A stretch of DNA of 10,322 nt. It comes from G020354785 sp964461435. Lineage in GTDB: Bacteria; Bacteroidota; Bacteroidia; Bacteroidales; UBA10428. Every line of letters begins with the position of its first letter. Position 1 is the first letter of the stretch. This document shows, piece after piece, positions 1 through 6,649 of the stretch. The notes beneath the pieces are model-generated. The model was not told the origin of the DNA, searched no databases, and saw only the letters and a list, made by a program, of their open reading frames with translations. Where the stretch lies: NCBI GenBank assembly GCA_964461435.1, contig CAYWUI010000065.1:1-10322 (forward strand). Direction: 5' to 3'. A program made the position numbers and the translations under genes.

Positions 1-1
1 T

Positions 2-28
2 AGCGAGTTGGCTGATGCAGTTAAATAA
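2..28 (+). CDS. 3' end of an unidentified upstream gene (partial)
   Basis: Only nine codons are visible, reading SELADAVK and then TAA. I infer that this is the tail of a real gene because a strong intrinsic terminator starts 20 bases after the stop and points the same way. The other two plus frames contain stops within the first 24 bases. Nothing can be said about function. Confidence 0.35.
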   Translation, partial: SELADAVK

Positions 29-47
29 TAATTTAGAAAAAGAGATT

Positions 48-78
48 AAGGGAGCAGTTTGACGCTCCCTTTTTTTTT
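48..78 (+). terminator. Rho-independent terminator of the upstream gene
   Basis: An 8-bp stem is formed by AAGGGAGC (48-55) and GCTCCCTT (64-71), with an 8-base loop, and runs directly into a tract of T residues (70-78). This is a textbook intrinsic terminator. It separates the gene ending at 28 from the methyltransferase gene starting at 118, so the latter should have its own promoter in the remaining 40 bases. That spacer also holds a perfect 10-bp palindrome, TAAGGCCTTA, at 83-92. Confidence 0.88.
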
Positions 79-117
79 ATTTTAAGGCCTTATTACATAT
101 TAAGTATTCTGCATCTG

Positions 118-792
118 ATGAAAAGGAAGCTTGCAAAATACCTCGAAGAGTTTGTGACCAGGAATAGAAAAGAAATAATAAACAAAGTGCTTGAGTGCCG
201 TACAAGATATATCACTGTCGTGCTTGAAGATATATTTCAATCACAGAACGCCAGTGCCGTACTTCGCACTTGTGAATGTTTCGGAATCCAGGATGTTCAT
301 ATAATTGAAAATAAAAATAAATATGTAATAAATCCCGATGTGGTACTGGGTTCAAATAAATGGCTGAATATTATAAAGTACAGCAAAAAAGAAAACAATA
401 CTAAGGCAGCCATAGATGCTCTTAAATCCAAAGGATACAGGATAGTAGCTACCATTCCTGATAGAAATAGCACATCACTGGAGAATTTTTGCCTGAAGAA
501 TGGAAAGGTAGCACTGCTGTTTGGTACAGAACTTAACGGTTTATCAGATGAAATAATTGAATTGTCAGATGAATATTTAAGCATATCTATGTTTGGTTTT
601 ACCAGAAGCTTCAATATTTCAGTATCTGCAGCCATTATTCTTTATCATCTTGTTTCTGAATTGAGAAGTTCACAGATTAACTGGAGCCTCTCTGAACTTG
701 AAAAACAGGATATTAAAATCAAATGGCTAAAGGAAAGTATAAAGAAATCTGACATTTTAGAAAACTCATTTATATGCTGGCTAAACAGTTAG
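118..792 (+). CDS. trmH: TrmH-family tRNA (guanosine-2'-O)-methyltransferase (SpoU/SPOUT)
   Basis: This cytoplasmic SPOUT methyltransferase probably uses S-adenosylmethionine to methylate the 2'-OH of G18 in the D-loop of tRNAs. All three SpoU motifs are present. Motif 1 has N44 and R50 (QNASAVLRTCECFG), motif 2 has E138 in LLFGTELNGLSDE (133-145), and motif 3 has S164 and N166 in FTRSFNISVSAA (161-172). The spacing of these five residues matches N35, R41, E124, S150 and N152 of characterised TrmH enzymes, allowing a 9- and then a 14-residue shift. The length of 224 residues is usual for TrmH, and there is no large N-terminal RNA-binding extension as in RlmB. The start ATG has no Shine-Dalgarno sequence, which is normal in this phylum. 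The gene stands alone between a terminator and the promoter region of the next gene. Target specificity (tRNA Gm18 rather than another RNA) is inferred from family resemblance. Confidence 0.92.
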   Translation: MKRKLAKYLEEFVTRNRKEIINKVLECRTRYITVVLEDIFQSQNASAVLRTCECFGIQDVHIIENKNKYVINPDVVLGSNKWLNIIKYSKKENNTKAAIDALKSKGYRIVATIPDRNSTSLENFCLKNGKVALLFGTELNGLSDEIIELSDEYLSISMFGFTRSFNISVSAAIILYHLVSELRSSQINWSLSELEKQDIKIKWLKESIKKSDILENSFICWLNS

Positions 793-820
793 GAATTATT
801 ATTTATATCTTTATTTTTTT

Positions 821-853
821 TTTACTTTCGGATTTATTTTTTTGTTATATTTG
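821..853 (+). promoter_or_regulatory. Candidate Bacteroidota-type promoter of the LytTR regulator gene
   Basis: TATATTTG at 846-853 matches the -7 consensus TAnnTTTG used by the primary sigma factor in this phylum. TTTA at 821-824 is a degenerate -33 element (consensus TTTG) separated by 21 bases. Transcription would start around 858-861, right at the first copy of the direct repeat at 860-891. The -7 match is exact, but such AT-rich sequence gives chance matches. Confidence 0.45.
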
Positions 854-859
854 ATTAAA

Positions 860-891
860 ATATTGACGAATATATCTTATATATTGACGAA
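860..891 (+). promoter_or_regulatory. Tandem direct repeat, candidate LytTR-domain binding site
   Basis: ATATTGACGAA occurs at 860-870 and again, without mismatch, at 881-891. The two copies are 21 bp apart, close to two helical turns, so a dimer could read both from one face of the DNA. Known LytTR regulators such as AgrA bind paired 9-bp direct repeats with this phasing. The site lies 11 bases before the start codon of a LytTR-family regulator, so autoregulation is the natural inference. Its position downstream of the candidate promoter would favour repression. The sequence between the copies also forms a small inverted repeat (AATATAT, 3 bases, ATATATT, 869-885), which may be incidental in AT-rich DNA. 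Confidence 0.6.
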
Positions 892-902
892 AATTATCTA
901 AT

Positions 903-1604
903 ATGAATTGCATAATTATCGATGATGATTTAATGTCAAGAAGAATAATAGAAGAATTTGTAAACCGCACCGATCAGCTTAACCTGCTTAGTTCTTATGA
1001 AAATGCCGTGGATGCGATTAATGCATTTAGTACTGAAGAAGATATTGATTTGATATTCCTTGATATTGAGATGCCGGAAATGAGTGGTATTGACTTTCTG
1101 GAAACATTGACCAATCCTCCACAGATTATAATTATTTCATCCAAAGACAAATATGCTCTGGATGCCTTCAATTACGATGTAACAGACTACTTGCTGAAAC
1201 CAATATCGTATAGCCGTTTTTTTAAGGCCGTTAATAAGGCAAATGTCAGATTTAAAAACAAGGTTGATACAAAGGATGATGAAATATTCATTAAGAAAAA
1301 TTCTGCCCTGGTGCGCTTAAAATACCAGGATATCCTCTGGGTGGAAGCGCTTGAGAATTATGTCATCTTTAATACCTTTAATGAGAAGTATACGATTCAT
1401 TTTACTATGAAGGCAATTGAACAGAAATTGCCTTCAAACAGATTTACAAGGGTTCACCGTTCATATATCGTGAATACTAGCAGTATAAATGTTATAGAGG
1501 ATAATGCGGTTATTATAAAAACTCATGACGGCAGTAAATCAATACCTATAGGAAAATCATACAAGGACAAGTTGATGGGGGATATTAACCTGATAATTAA
1601 ATAA
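903..1604 (+). CDS. LytTR-family two-component response regulator
   Basis: A DNA-binding response regulator of the LytR/AgrA type with 233 residues, the normal length. The N-terminal receiver domain (about 1-118) has the acidic pocket D7-D9, phosphoacceptor D54 in FLDIEMPEMSG, S79/S80 and K99 in the LLKP motif. The LytTR domain (about 127-232) shows ILWVEALENYV, FTRVHRSYIVN (181-191) and a closing IPIGKSYKDKL. In this phylum such regulators usually pair with a membrane histidine kinase of the LytS/YehU type, but no kinase is encoded on either side, so the regulator is an orphan within this window. A paired direct repeat of LytTR type sits between its candidate promoter and start codon, which suggests autoregulation. 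The regulon and signal are unknown. The secreted protein gene 98 bases downstream could be co-transcribed, but this is only positional. Confidence 0.93.
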   Translation: MNCIIIDDDLMSRRIIEEFVNRTDQLNLLSSYENAVDAINAFSTEEDIDLIFLDIEMPEMSGIDFLETLTNPPQIIIISSKDKYALDAFNYDVTDYLLKPISYSRFFKAVNKANVRFKNKVDTKDDEIFIKKNSALVRLKYQDILWVEALENYVIFNTFNEKYTIHFTMKAIEQKLPSNRFTRVHRSYIVNTSSINVIEDNAVIIKTHDGSKSIPIGKSYKDKLMGDINLIIK

Positions 1605-1702
1605 ATTCATCTTAGTTTCCGGACGCTACACTTAACTTAAAATACCTTAATTTATATTTTACAGTTCTATAATACTTTATTTTAATATTAATATCATGTA
1701 TA

Positions 1703-2554
1703 ATGGGTAAATTGAAAAATATATATGCGCTAATCTCCCTTCTTTTCGTGCCGGTGAGTGTTTTTCTTGCTCAGAATACGGATACAACATCAATTTATAA
1801 ATACGAACAACTGCTAACCGGACTGTTTAATAACCTTTATAATATTAATAATAACTCTGAAAAGGAAAGAATAAATAATGAGATTATTAAAAACTTTAAA
1901 CAGGCACTGGCTATTAAAGAATCATTCACTTTTCCTTTTGATTCTCTTAAAAATACAGGTAAGATTGTATCACCTGATAAAAGACTCAGGCTCTATACAT
2001 GGAATATACCATTTTCCGATGGCACGCATAAATATTTTGGTTTTATCCAGTATTATCCGCTGAAGGCTAAAGATTTTGCAGTTTACAGATTAACAGATAA
2101 AAAGAATAGTATTGAGTCTCCTGAAGAGAAAACTTTAAGTGATACAAACTGGTTCGGGGCACTCTATTATGAAATTATTGAGACCAGGCACGAAGGAAAT
2201 ACTTATTATACCTTGCTGGGATTTGATTTTAACAATTTCCTTACTTCAAAAAAAGTTGTGGAACTGCTCTATTTCAGGAATGATAGTATACCTGTTTTTG
2301 GGAAGCCCGTATTTAACTACCAGAACAGGCTTCTTAACAGGATTATCTTTGAATATTCTTCAAAGGTTAGTATGAGTCTGAAATATAATAAAGATTTGAA
2401 AATGATAATTTTTGATCATCTGTCTCCTTCAAAACCTTCTTATAAAGATCATTTCATGTTCTATGGGCCTGATTTTTCTTATAACGGACTTGAATTTAAA
2501 GATGGGATATGGAATGAAATACATGATGTTGATGTGAGGAATCCTGTCTACTGA
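1703..2554 (+). CDS. Secreted or periplasmic protein of unknown function
   Basis: I do not recognise a characterised domain in this 283-residue protein. Residues 1-23 form a typical Sec signal peptide (two lysines, then a hydrophobic stretch ending FLAQ) with no lipobox cysteine, so the mature protein is probably soluble in the periplasm or exported. Two segments look like conserved motifs of an uncharacterised Bacteroidota family: RLRLYTWNIPFSDGTHKYFG (94-113), and the C-terminal part with MIIFDHLSP (234-242) and FYGPDFSYNGLEF (253-265). I recall similar unnamed proteins but cannot check. The many alternating aromatic and polar residues suggest a mainly beta fold. The start at 1703 is chosen because an ATG seven bases upstream meets a stop after four codons. 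It lies 98 bases after the LytTR regulator and has no sorting domain for type IX secretion. Confidence 0.8.
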   Translation: MGKLKNIYALISLLFVPVSVFLAQNTDTTSIYKYEQLLTGLFNNLYNINNNSEKERINNEIIKNFKQALAIKESFTFPFDSLKNTGKIVSPDKRLRLYTWNIPFSDGTHKYFGFIQYYPLKAKDFAVYRLTDKKNSIESPEEKTLSDTNWFGALYYEIIETRHEGNTYYTLLGFDFNNFLTSKKVVELLYFRNDSIPVFGKPVFNYQNRLLNRIIFEYSSKVSMSLKYNKDLKMIIFDHLSPSKPSYKDHFMFYGPDFSYNGLEFKDGIWNEIHDVDVRNPVY

Positions 2555-2582
2555 TATTATTTATTGCAGCCTGATTTTGTTT

Positions 2583-2630
2583 CTGACAATAATTACCGGT
2601 TATCTGTGTTTAAAAATGACTTATTGTCAG
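2583..2630. repeat. Perfect 10-bp inverted repeat around the htpG promoter
   Basis: CTGACAATAA at 2583-2592 is mirrored exactly by TTATTGTCAG at 2621-2630, with 28 bases between the arms. The right arm abuts the candidate -7 element at 2631 and the -33-like element lies between the arms, a position suited to an operator. No T-tract follows, so it is a poor terminator for the preceding gene. It is not the CIRCE element bound by HrcA, whose arms are TTAGCACTC and GAGTGCTAA. Confidence 0.5.
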
Positions 2631-2638
2631 TAATTTTG
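2609..2638 (+). promoter_or_regulatory. Candidate promoter of htpG
   Basis: TAATTTTG at 2631-2638 matches the Bacteroidota -7 consensus TAnnTTTG. TTTA at about 2609-2612 is a degenerate -33 element about 18 bases upstream, slightly short of the usual spacing. The transcript would begin near 2645, giving a leader of about 60 A/T-rich bases before the htpG start codon. This is sequence matching only. Confidence 0.4.
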
Positions 2639-2704
2639 GTTATGGCATATACTTTGAAAATAACAATTTTTCAGAAAAATATATTAACCAAAAAATATTA
2701 AAAA

Positions 2705-4750
2705 ATGCAAACCGGTAAAATAGGAGTAACAACTGAGAATATCTTTCCGATTATTAAGAAATTTTTATACTCAGATCATGAAATATTTTTAAGAGAACTT
2801 ATTTCCAATGCTGTAGATGCTACAAAGAAATTGAAAACTATCTCAAGTGTTGGTGATTTCAAGGGAGAACTCGGAGATTTAACTATAAGGGTTAAGGTAG
2901 ATAAAAAGAAAAAAACACTTTCTGTTTCTGATCAGGGTGTTGGCATGAGTGCTGAAGAGATTGACAAGTACATAAACCAGATTGCCCTTTCCAGCGCCGA
3001 AGAGTTTCTTGAAAAATATAAGAACCAGGAAGATGCTATAATCGGTCATTTCGGACTGGGTTTTTATTCGTCTTTCATGGTGTCCGACAAGGTTGAAATA
3101 TATACAAAATCGTACATGGAGGATGAAAAAGCTGTAAAATGGACATGCAGCGGCACTCCTGAATATACCATTGAACCTGTAGACAGAAAAGAAAGAGGTA
3201 CGGAAGTTATTCTTTATCTTGACAAAGATTCCAAGGAATTTCTTGAAGAAAATAAAGTAAATGAATTATTAAGAAAATACTGCAGGTTTCTCCCGGTTGA
3301 GATTGCTTTCGGGAAAGAGAAAGAATGGAAAGACGGGAAGCAAGTGGAACTTGAAAAAGATAAAATTATTAATAATACCAAACCGCTCTGGACACAGAAA
3401 CCTGCCGATGTTAAAGACGAAGACTATAAAAAGTTTTACCGTGAATTATATCCGGTTTCAGAAGAACCGCTGTTTAATATACATATAAATGTTGACTATC
3501 CCTTTAATCTTACAGGCATACTTTACTTTCCTAAAATCAGGAATAACATTGAAATACAAAAGAACAAAATCCAGCTATACTGTAACCAGGTTTATGTTAC
3601 GGACTCTGTTGAAGGAATTGTACCCGAGTTTTTAACCCTGCTGCACGGCGTACTTGACTCACCCGATATACCGCTTAATGTCTCCAGGAGCTTTCTTCAG
3701 AATGACCAGAATGTCAAGAAAATATCGAGCCATATTACAAAAAAGGTGGCTGACAGACTTTCTGACATTTTTAAAAATAACCGCACTGAGTTTGAGAAAA
3801 AATGGGATGATATAAAGCTGTTTATCGAATATGGCATGATGACCGAAGAAAAATTTCATGAAAAAGCAGAAAAGTTTGCCTTGTTAAAAAATACTGATGG
3901 CAAATATTTCACCTTCGACGAATATGAAAAATTAATAAAAGAAAACCAGACCGATAAAAACAAGAGTCTTATTTATCTTTATGCCAACAGGACTGATGAA
4001 CAATACAGTTTTATTGATGCTGCAAAGTCAAAGGGCTATGACGTTTTATTAATGGATGGCCAGTTGGACACTCATTTTATCAATAACCTTGAACAGAAAT
4101 TTAAAGATTCAAGATTCTTAAGGGTTGACTCTGATGTTATTGACAAACTTATTCAAAAGGAAGAAAGCAAAGAATCAAAACTTAATGCCTCTCAGAAGGA
4201 AAATCTTGCTCCTGTATTTAAAGGGCAGCTGTCAGATAAGGACAGTTATACCGTGTTGTTTGAAAACTTAAATGAAACAGATAGTCCGGTGGTTATAACT
4301 CAATCAGAATTTATGCGAAGAATGAAAGATATGTCAAAGCTGGGAGGAACAATGAGCTTTTATGGAGATTTACCGGATAGTTTTAATCTGGTTATAAACA
4401 CTAATCATCCTCTTATAATAAGGGTCGCAGAAGATATGGATAAGAAGATGAGTGAGAAGATTACGAAACTTAAAGAGGAGATTAAACCTGTAGCAGATAG
4501 TAAAGACGAAATGGAAAAAGCTAATAAGGATAAGAAAGAAGAGGAGATTAAGCAGGAAGACAAGGACAAAATTGAAGATTTTGAAAATAAAATAAAGAAG
4601 AATAAGGAAAAGCAGGAAAAACTGCTGGCTGAATACGGGAACAAAAACAAACTTGTAAAACAGCTTATCGATTTGGCATTATTGTCAAACAATATGTTAA
4701 AGGGCGAAGATTTGAATAAATTTGTTAAACGAAGCATAGAGCTTATTTAA
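2705..4750 (+). CDS. htpG: Molecular chaperone HtpG (Hsp90 family)
   Basis: A cytoplasmic ATP-dependent chaperone that acts as a dimer on late folding intermediates, normally with the DnaK system. The GHKL ATPase domain (about 1-215) carries E31 and N35 in FLRELISNAVDAT (the catalytic Glu and Mg-binding Asn), D76 in DQGVGM, the lid motif GHFGLGFYSSFMV (114-126) and G165-T166. The middle domain contains the conserved arginine R328 in LNVSRSFLQND (324-334), which contacts the ATP phosphate in family members. The C-terminal part has a long, highly charged Lys/Glu segment (about 575-645) likely to form a coiled coil. It is followed by LVKQLIDLALL and a terminal KFVKRSIELI, which resemble other Bacteroidota HtpG ends. 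The 681-residue length is typical for this phylum and longer than the E. coli protein. A Mut7-C gene starts 28 bases after the stop. The inverted repeat upstream may be a control site. Confidence 0.97.
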   Translation: MQTGKIGVTTENIFPIIKKFLYSDHEIFLRELISNAVDATKKLKTISSVGDFKGELGDLTIRVKVDKKKKTLSVSDQGVGMSAEEIDKYINQIALSSAEEFLEKYKNQEDAIIGHFGLGFYSSFMVSDKVEIYTKSYMEDEKAVKWTCSGTPEYTIEPVDRKERGTEVILYLDKDSKEFLEENKVNELLRKYCRFLPVEIAFGKEKEWKDGKQVELEKDKIINNTKPLWTQKPADVKDEDYKKFYRELYPVSEEPLFNIHINVDYPFNLTGILYFPKIRNNIEIQKNKIQLYCNQVYVTDSVEGIVPEFLTLLHGVLDSPDIPLNVSRSFLQNDQNVKKISSHITKKVADRLSDIFKNNRTEFEKKWDDIKLFIEYGMMTEEKFHEKAEKFALLKNTDGKYFTFDEYEKLIKENQTDKNKSLIYLYANRTDEQYSFIDAAKSKGYDVLLMDGQLDTHFINNLEQKFKDSRFLRVDSDVIDKLIQKEESKESKLNASQKENLAPVFKGQLSDKDSYTVLFENLNETDSPVVITQSEFMRRMKDMSKLGGTMSFYGDLPDSFNLVINTNHPLIIRVAEDMDKKMSEKITKLKEEIKPVADSKDEMEKANKDKKEEEIKQEDKDKIEDFENKIKKNKEKQEKLLAEYGNKNKLVKQLIDLALLSNNMLKGEDLNKFVKRSIELI

Positions 4751-4778
4751 TTGAGTTATTCATTCCCTTAATTCATTT

Positions 4779-5534
4779 ATGCCTGTAAATATAACTTTTA
4801 GATTCTACGAAGAGTTAAAGGATTTTTTACCTAAAGGGAAGAAAGGTCAGCCTTTCACGATCAGGGTAAATGGAAATCCGTCTGTGAAAGATGCAATAGA
4901 ATCACTTGGCATTCCTCACACAGAGGTGGATCTCGTTCTGGTAAACAGCCAGCCTGTTGACTTTTCTTATAAGCTGAAAGATAAAGATTATGTTTCTGTA
5001 TATCCTGTTTTTGAAAGTCTTGATATTACAGCTATTAGTCCCCTTAGATACAGGGGACTGAGAAATCCGGAGTTTGTCCTTGATGCCCATCTTGGCAAAT
5101 TAACCAGGTATCTCAGACTTATGGGTTTTGACAGCCTTTACAGGAATGATTTTGATGATTTTGAAATTATCAGGATTTCAAAAGACAATAACAGAATTAT
5201 ATTAACCCGTGATAAGGGATTGTTGAAAAATAATTCCGTTACACACGGCTATTACATCAGAAGTCAGAAACCAAAAGAACAGGTTGCCGAAGTTATCCGG
5301 AGGTTTAACCTGGAATCCCTGGTTAAGCCGTTTACTATATGCTCAATATGTAATGGTAAAATAGAAAGTGTTTCAAAAGATGCGGTAACAGGTAATTTAG
5401 AATCTCTTACCAGGAAACACTATCACAGGTTTTTTCAATGTACAGGCTGTAAAAAAGTATACTGGGAAGGATCACATTACAAAAAGATACGGGATTTTAT
5501 TGACGGTCTGAATTTGAAAAATGTGAGGCAATGA
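4779..5534 (+). CDS. Mut7-C family protein: ubiquitin-like domain, PIN-like nuclease domain and zinc ribbon
   Basis: This 251-residue protein has the two-part layout of Mut7-C RNase-domain proteins. Residues 1-80 match the ubiquitin/ThiS-like Mut7-C N-terminal domain, ending with VSVYPVFES. Residues about 97-240 form the Mut7-C domain, a PIN-like fold. It begins FVLDAHLGKLTRYLRLMGFD with acidic D102, then D124/D126/D127, and ILTRD (141-145) carrying D145. The C-terminal zinc ribbon uses C188-x2-C191 and C221-x2-C224, and the conserved YWEGSHY follows (228-234). The domain is named after the exonuclease Mut-7 of C. elegans, and PIN-like folds usually cut RNA with metal-bound acidic residues. 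The substrate of the bacterial proteins is not known to me. The start lies 28 bases after htpG with no terminator between, so co-transcription is likely. All metal-ligand candidates are intact. Confidence 0.88.
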   Translation: MPVNITFRFYEELKDFLPKGKKGQPFTIRVNGNPSVKDAIESLGIPHTEVDLVLVNSQPVDFSYKLKDKDYVSVYPVFESLDITAISPLRYRGLRNPEFVLDAHLGKLTRYLRLMGFDSLYRNDFDDFEIIRISKDNNRIILTRDKGLLKNNSVTHGYYIRSQKPKEQVAEVIRRFNLESLVKPFTICSICNGKIESVSKDAVTGNLESLTRKHYHRFFQCTGCKKVYWEGSHYKKIRDFIDGLNLKNVRQ

Positions 5535-5555
5535 GCTGAATATAATGAAAACAAC

Positions 5556-6179
5556 ATGATACCCGAAATCTTTCCTGATTACACTTCAATGGTTATACCT
5601 CCTAACATAGCTCCTGTAAACATCACCATTAATGAGAAGGCAGATAAGTATTATGTCTCAATATATTATTCAGACAATAGTAATGGAATAAGAATCGCAT
5701 CCCGAAACAATAAAATAACCATACCATTAAGAAAATGGAAAAGGTTTCTTTCCAGTAATGCCGGCAGTTCATTTTTTATTGATATATATTTTAAAGCAAA
5801 GGGCGGCGGATGGGAAAAATTCGAAACCATAACCAATACTGTTGCTGCTGATAAGATAGATAGCTATGTTGTTTTCAGATTAATAAATCCGGCTTAAATC
5901 CTTTGGGAAAAGAGGGGCATTTACCAGAGAAATATTGAGAATTATTCTATGAAGCCGGTGCTGGTTAACCTGACGACCGAAAAAAACTGTATGAACTGCC
6001 ATACCTTTTATGCTAATAATCCCGATAAAATGATGTTGCATTTACGAGGCAAACCTGGTGGAACCATATTATATGATGAGGGTAATGTACAAATGCTGAA
6101 TACGTCCACACTTTTCACAATGTCATCATGTGTTTATCCCTCATGGCATCCCAATGGAAATATTATTGCTTTTTCAGTT
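5556..6179 (+). pseudogene. Decayed fragment of a CxxCH-containing, PD40-like Bacteroidota exported protein
   Basis: Two open stretches (5556-5897 and from 5949) are in the same frame and are separated by one TAA at 5895-5897. The 17 codons after that stop still read sensibly, including GIYQRNIENYS, so this is one broken gene. The pieces resemble a Bacteroidota family: an N-terminal EIFPDYTSMVIPPNIAP, then a linker, then CMNCH (a CxxCH haem-attachment motif), HTFYANNPDKMMLHLRGKPG, and VYPSWHPNGNIIAFSV, typical of PD40/TolB-like blade repeats. Intact members, as I recall them, carry an export signal and continue for several hundred residues. Here no signal peptide precedes 5556, because the Mut7-C gene stops 21 bases earlier. 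Homology ends at about 6179, after which the frame runs on to a stop at 6240-6242 through sequence that makes better sense on the other strand. Both ends are therefore probably missing and the product is not functional. Confidence 0.7.
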
Positions 6180-6451
6180 GTAATCAGAAAGCCATTTTCA
6201 GGAAGCTGTGCTATAACACTTGAAGAAGGTATCAGAACGTAGATTTTTTTTAAAGAATTGAATATTTTTTCTTTCAGTATGGTATATTCATTATTGGATT
6301 GGGTTTTTACGAAGAACAACTGATGAATTATTTTATACTCCCGAGAGTTTTTAATATAGTTTTTTAGTTCTCCTATGCATTCATCCAATTGTTTGCGAAA
6401 TTCTGAACCTTTCTTTGGCAGGATGTAAAACCTTCTGATAAAATTTTTTAT
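6180..6451 (-). pseudogene. Truncated RidA/YjgF-like gene remnant without a normal start
   Basis: Read on the minus strand from about 6451 down, the frame gives KNFIRRFYILPKKGSEF, then KQLDECIGELKNYI, HQLFFVKTQSNNEY, and IPSSSVIAQLPENGF. The order fits the RidA/YjgF fold: an amphipathic helix after the first strand, a hydrophobic strand followed by a helix, then the proline-rich loop before the final strand. It most resembles the Bacteroidota branch related to FkbO/Hyg5-like chorismate-converting proteins, though that is from memory. The codon where ATG is expected (6449-6451) is ATA, and the frame has no ATG before the body of the domain. The only candidate start is TTG at 6386-6388, inside the fold. 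After about 6180 the minus frame is just the antisense of the neighbouring pseudogene and runs to a stop at 6134. The gene therefore seems to have lost its start and its 3' part. A short TTG-initiated protein cannot be excluded. Confidence 0.55.
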
Positions 6452-6531
6452 TAAGTTTTATTTAATTTCACCCGGGTTGCAGCAAGCACCTGGTTTATTT
6501 CTCAGTATACTTTGTATATTTTCCCGGATGT

Positions 6532-6567
6532 ATGAAAATTAGAAGGTGCAAATTTAAAAATTTTCAT
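6532..6567. repeat. AT-rich 9-bp inverted repeat in the spacer between the scar and the receiver gene
   Basis: ATGAAAATT (6532-6540) pairs perfectly with AATTTTCAT (6559-6567) across an 18-base loop. There is also TATAC-ttt-GTATA at 6506-6518. Both lie in the roughly 200-base spacer 6452-6649, which otherwise shows no gene. It may once have been the control region of the minus-strand remnant. The composition is so AT-rich that chance is a fair explanation. Confidence 0.25.
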
Positions 6568-6649
6568 GAATATTTATTTGAATCGCTTAATTAGCCTTTA
6601 TTTTTATGACAGATACAGCTAAAAATAAACAGGATTGAACAGGTTTTTA

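Noticed and set aside
297..635. Minus-strand open frame of 112 codons inside the TrmH gene
   Set aside because: It is antisense to conserved SpoU motifs, has no family resemblance, and reflects codon bias in the real gene.
797..823. T-rich tract after the TrmH gene as a terminator
   Set aside because: No stable GC stem precedes the T run.
2583..2630. Inverted repeat as the terminator of the secreted-protein gene
   Set aside because: The loop is 28 bases long and no T-tract follows the right arm, so an operator or chance is more likely.
4405..4737. Minus-strand frame of 110 codons opposite the htpG C-terminus, very rich in Ser, Phe and Leu
   Set aside because: The composition is the mirror of the Lys/Glu-rich coiled-coil segment of HtpG, so it is a shadow and not a membrane protein.
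6600..6640. Repeated AACAGG motif (about 6627-6641) near the receiver gene 3' end as a terminator
   Set aside because: The two copies are direct repeats, not inverted, and no hairpin forms.
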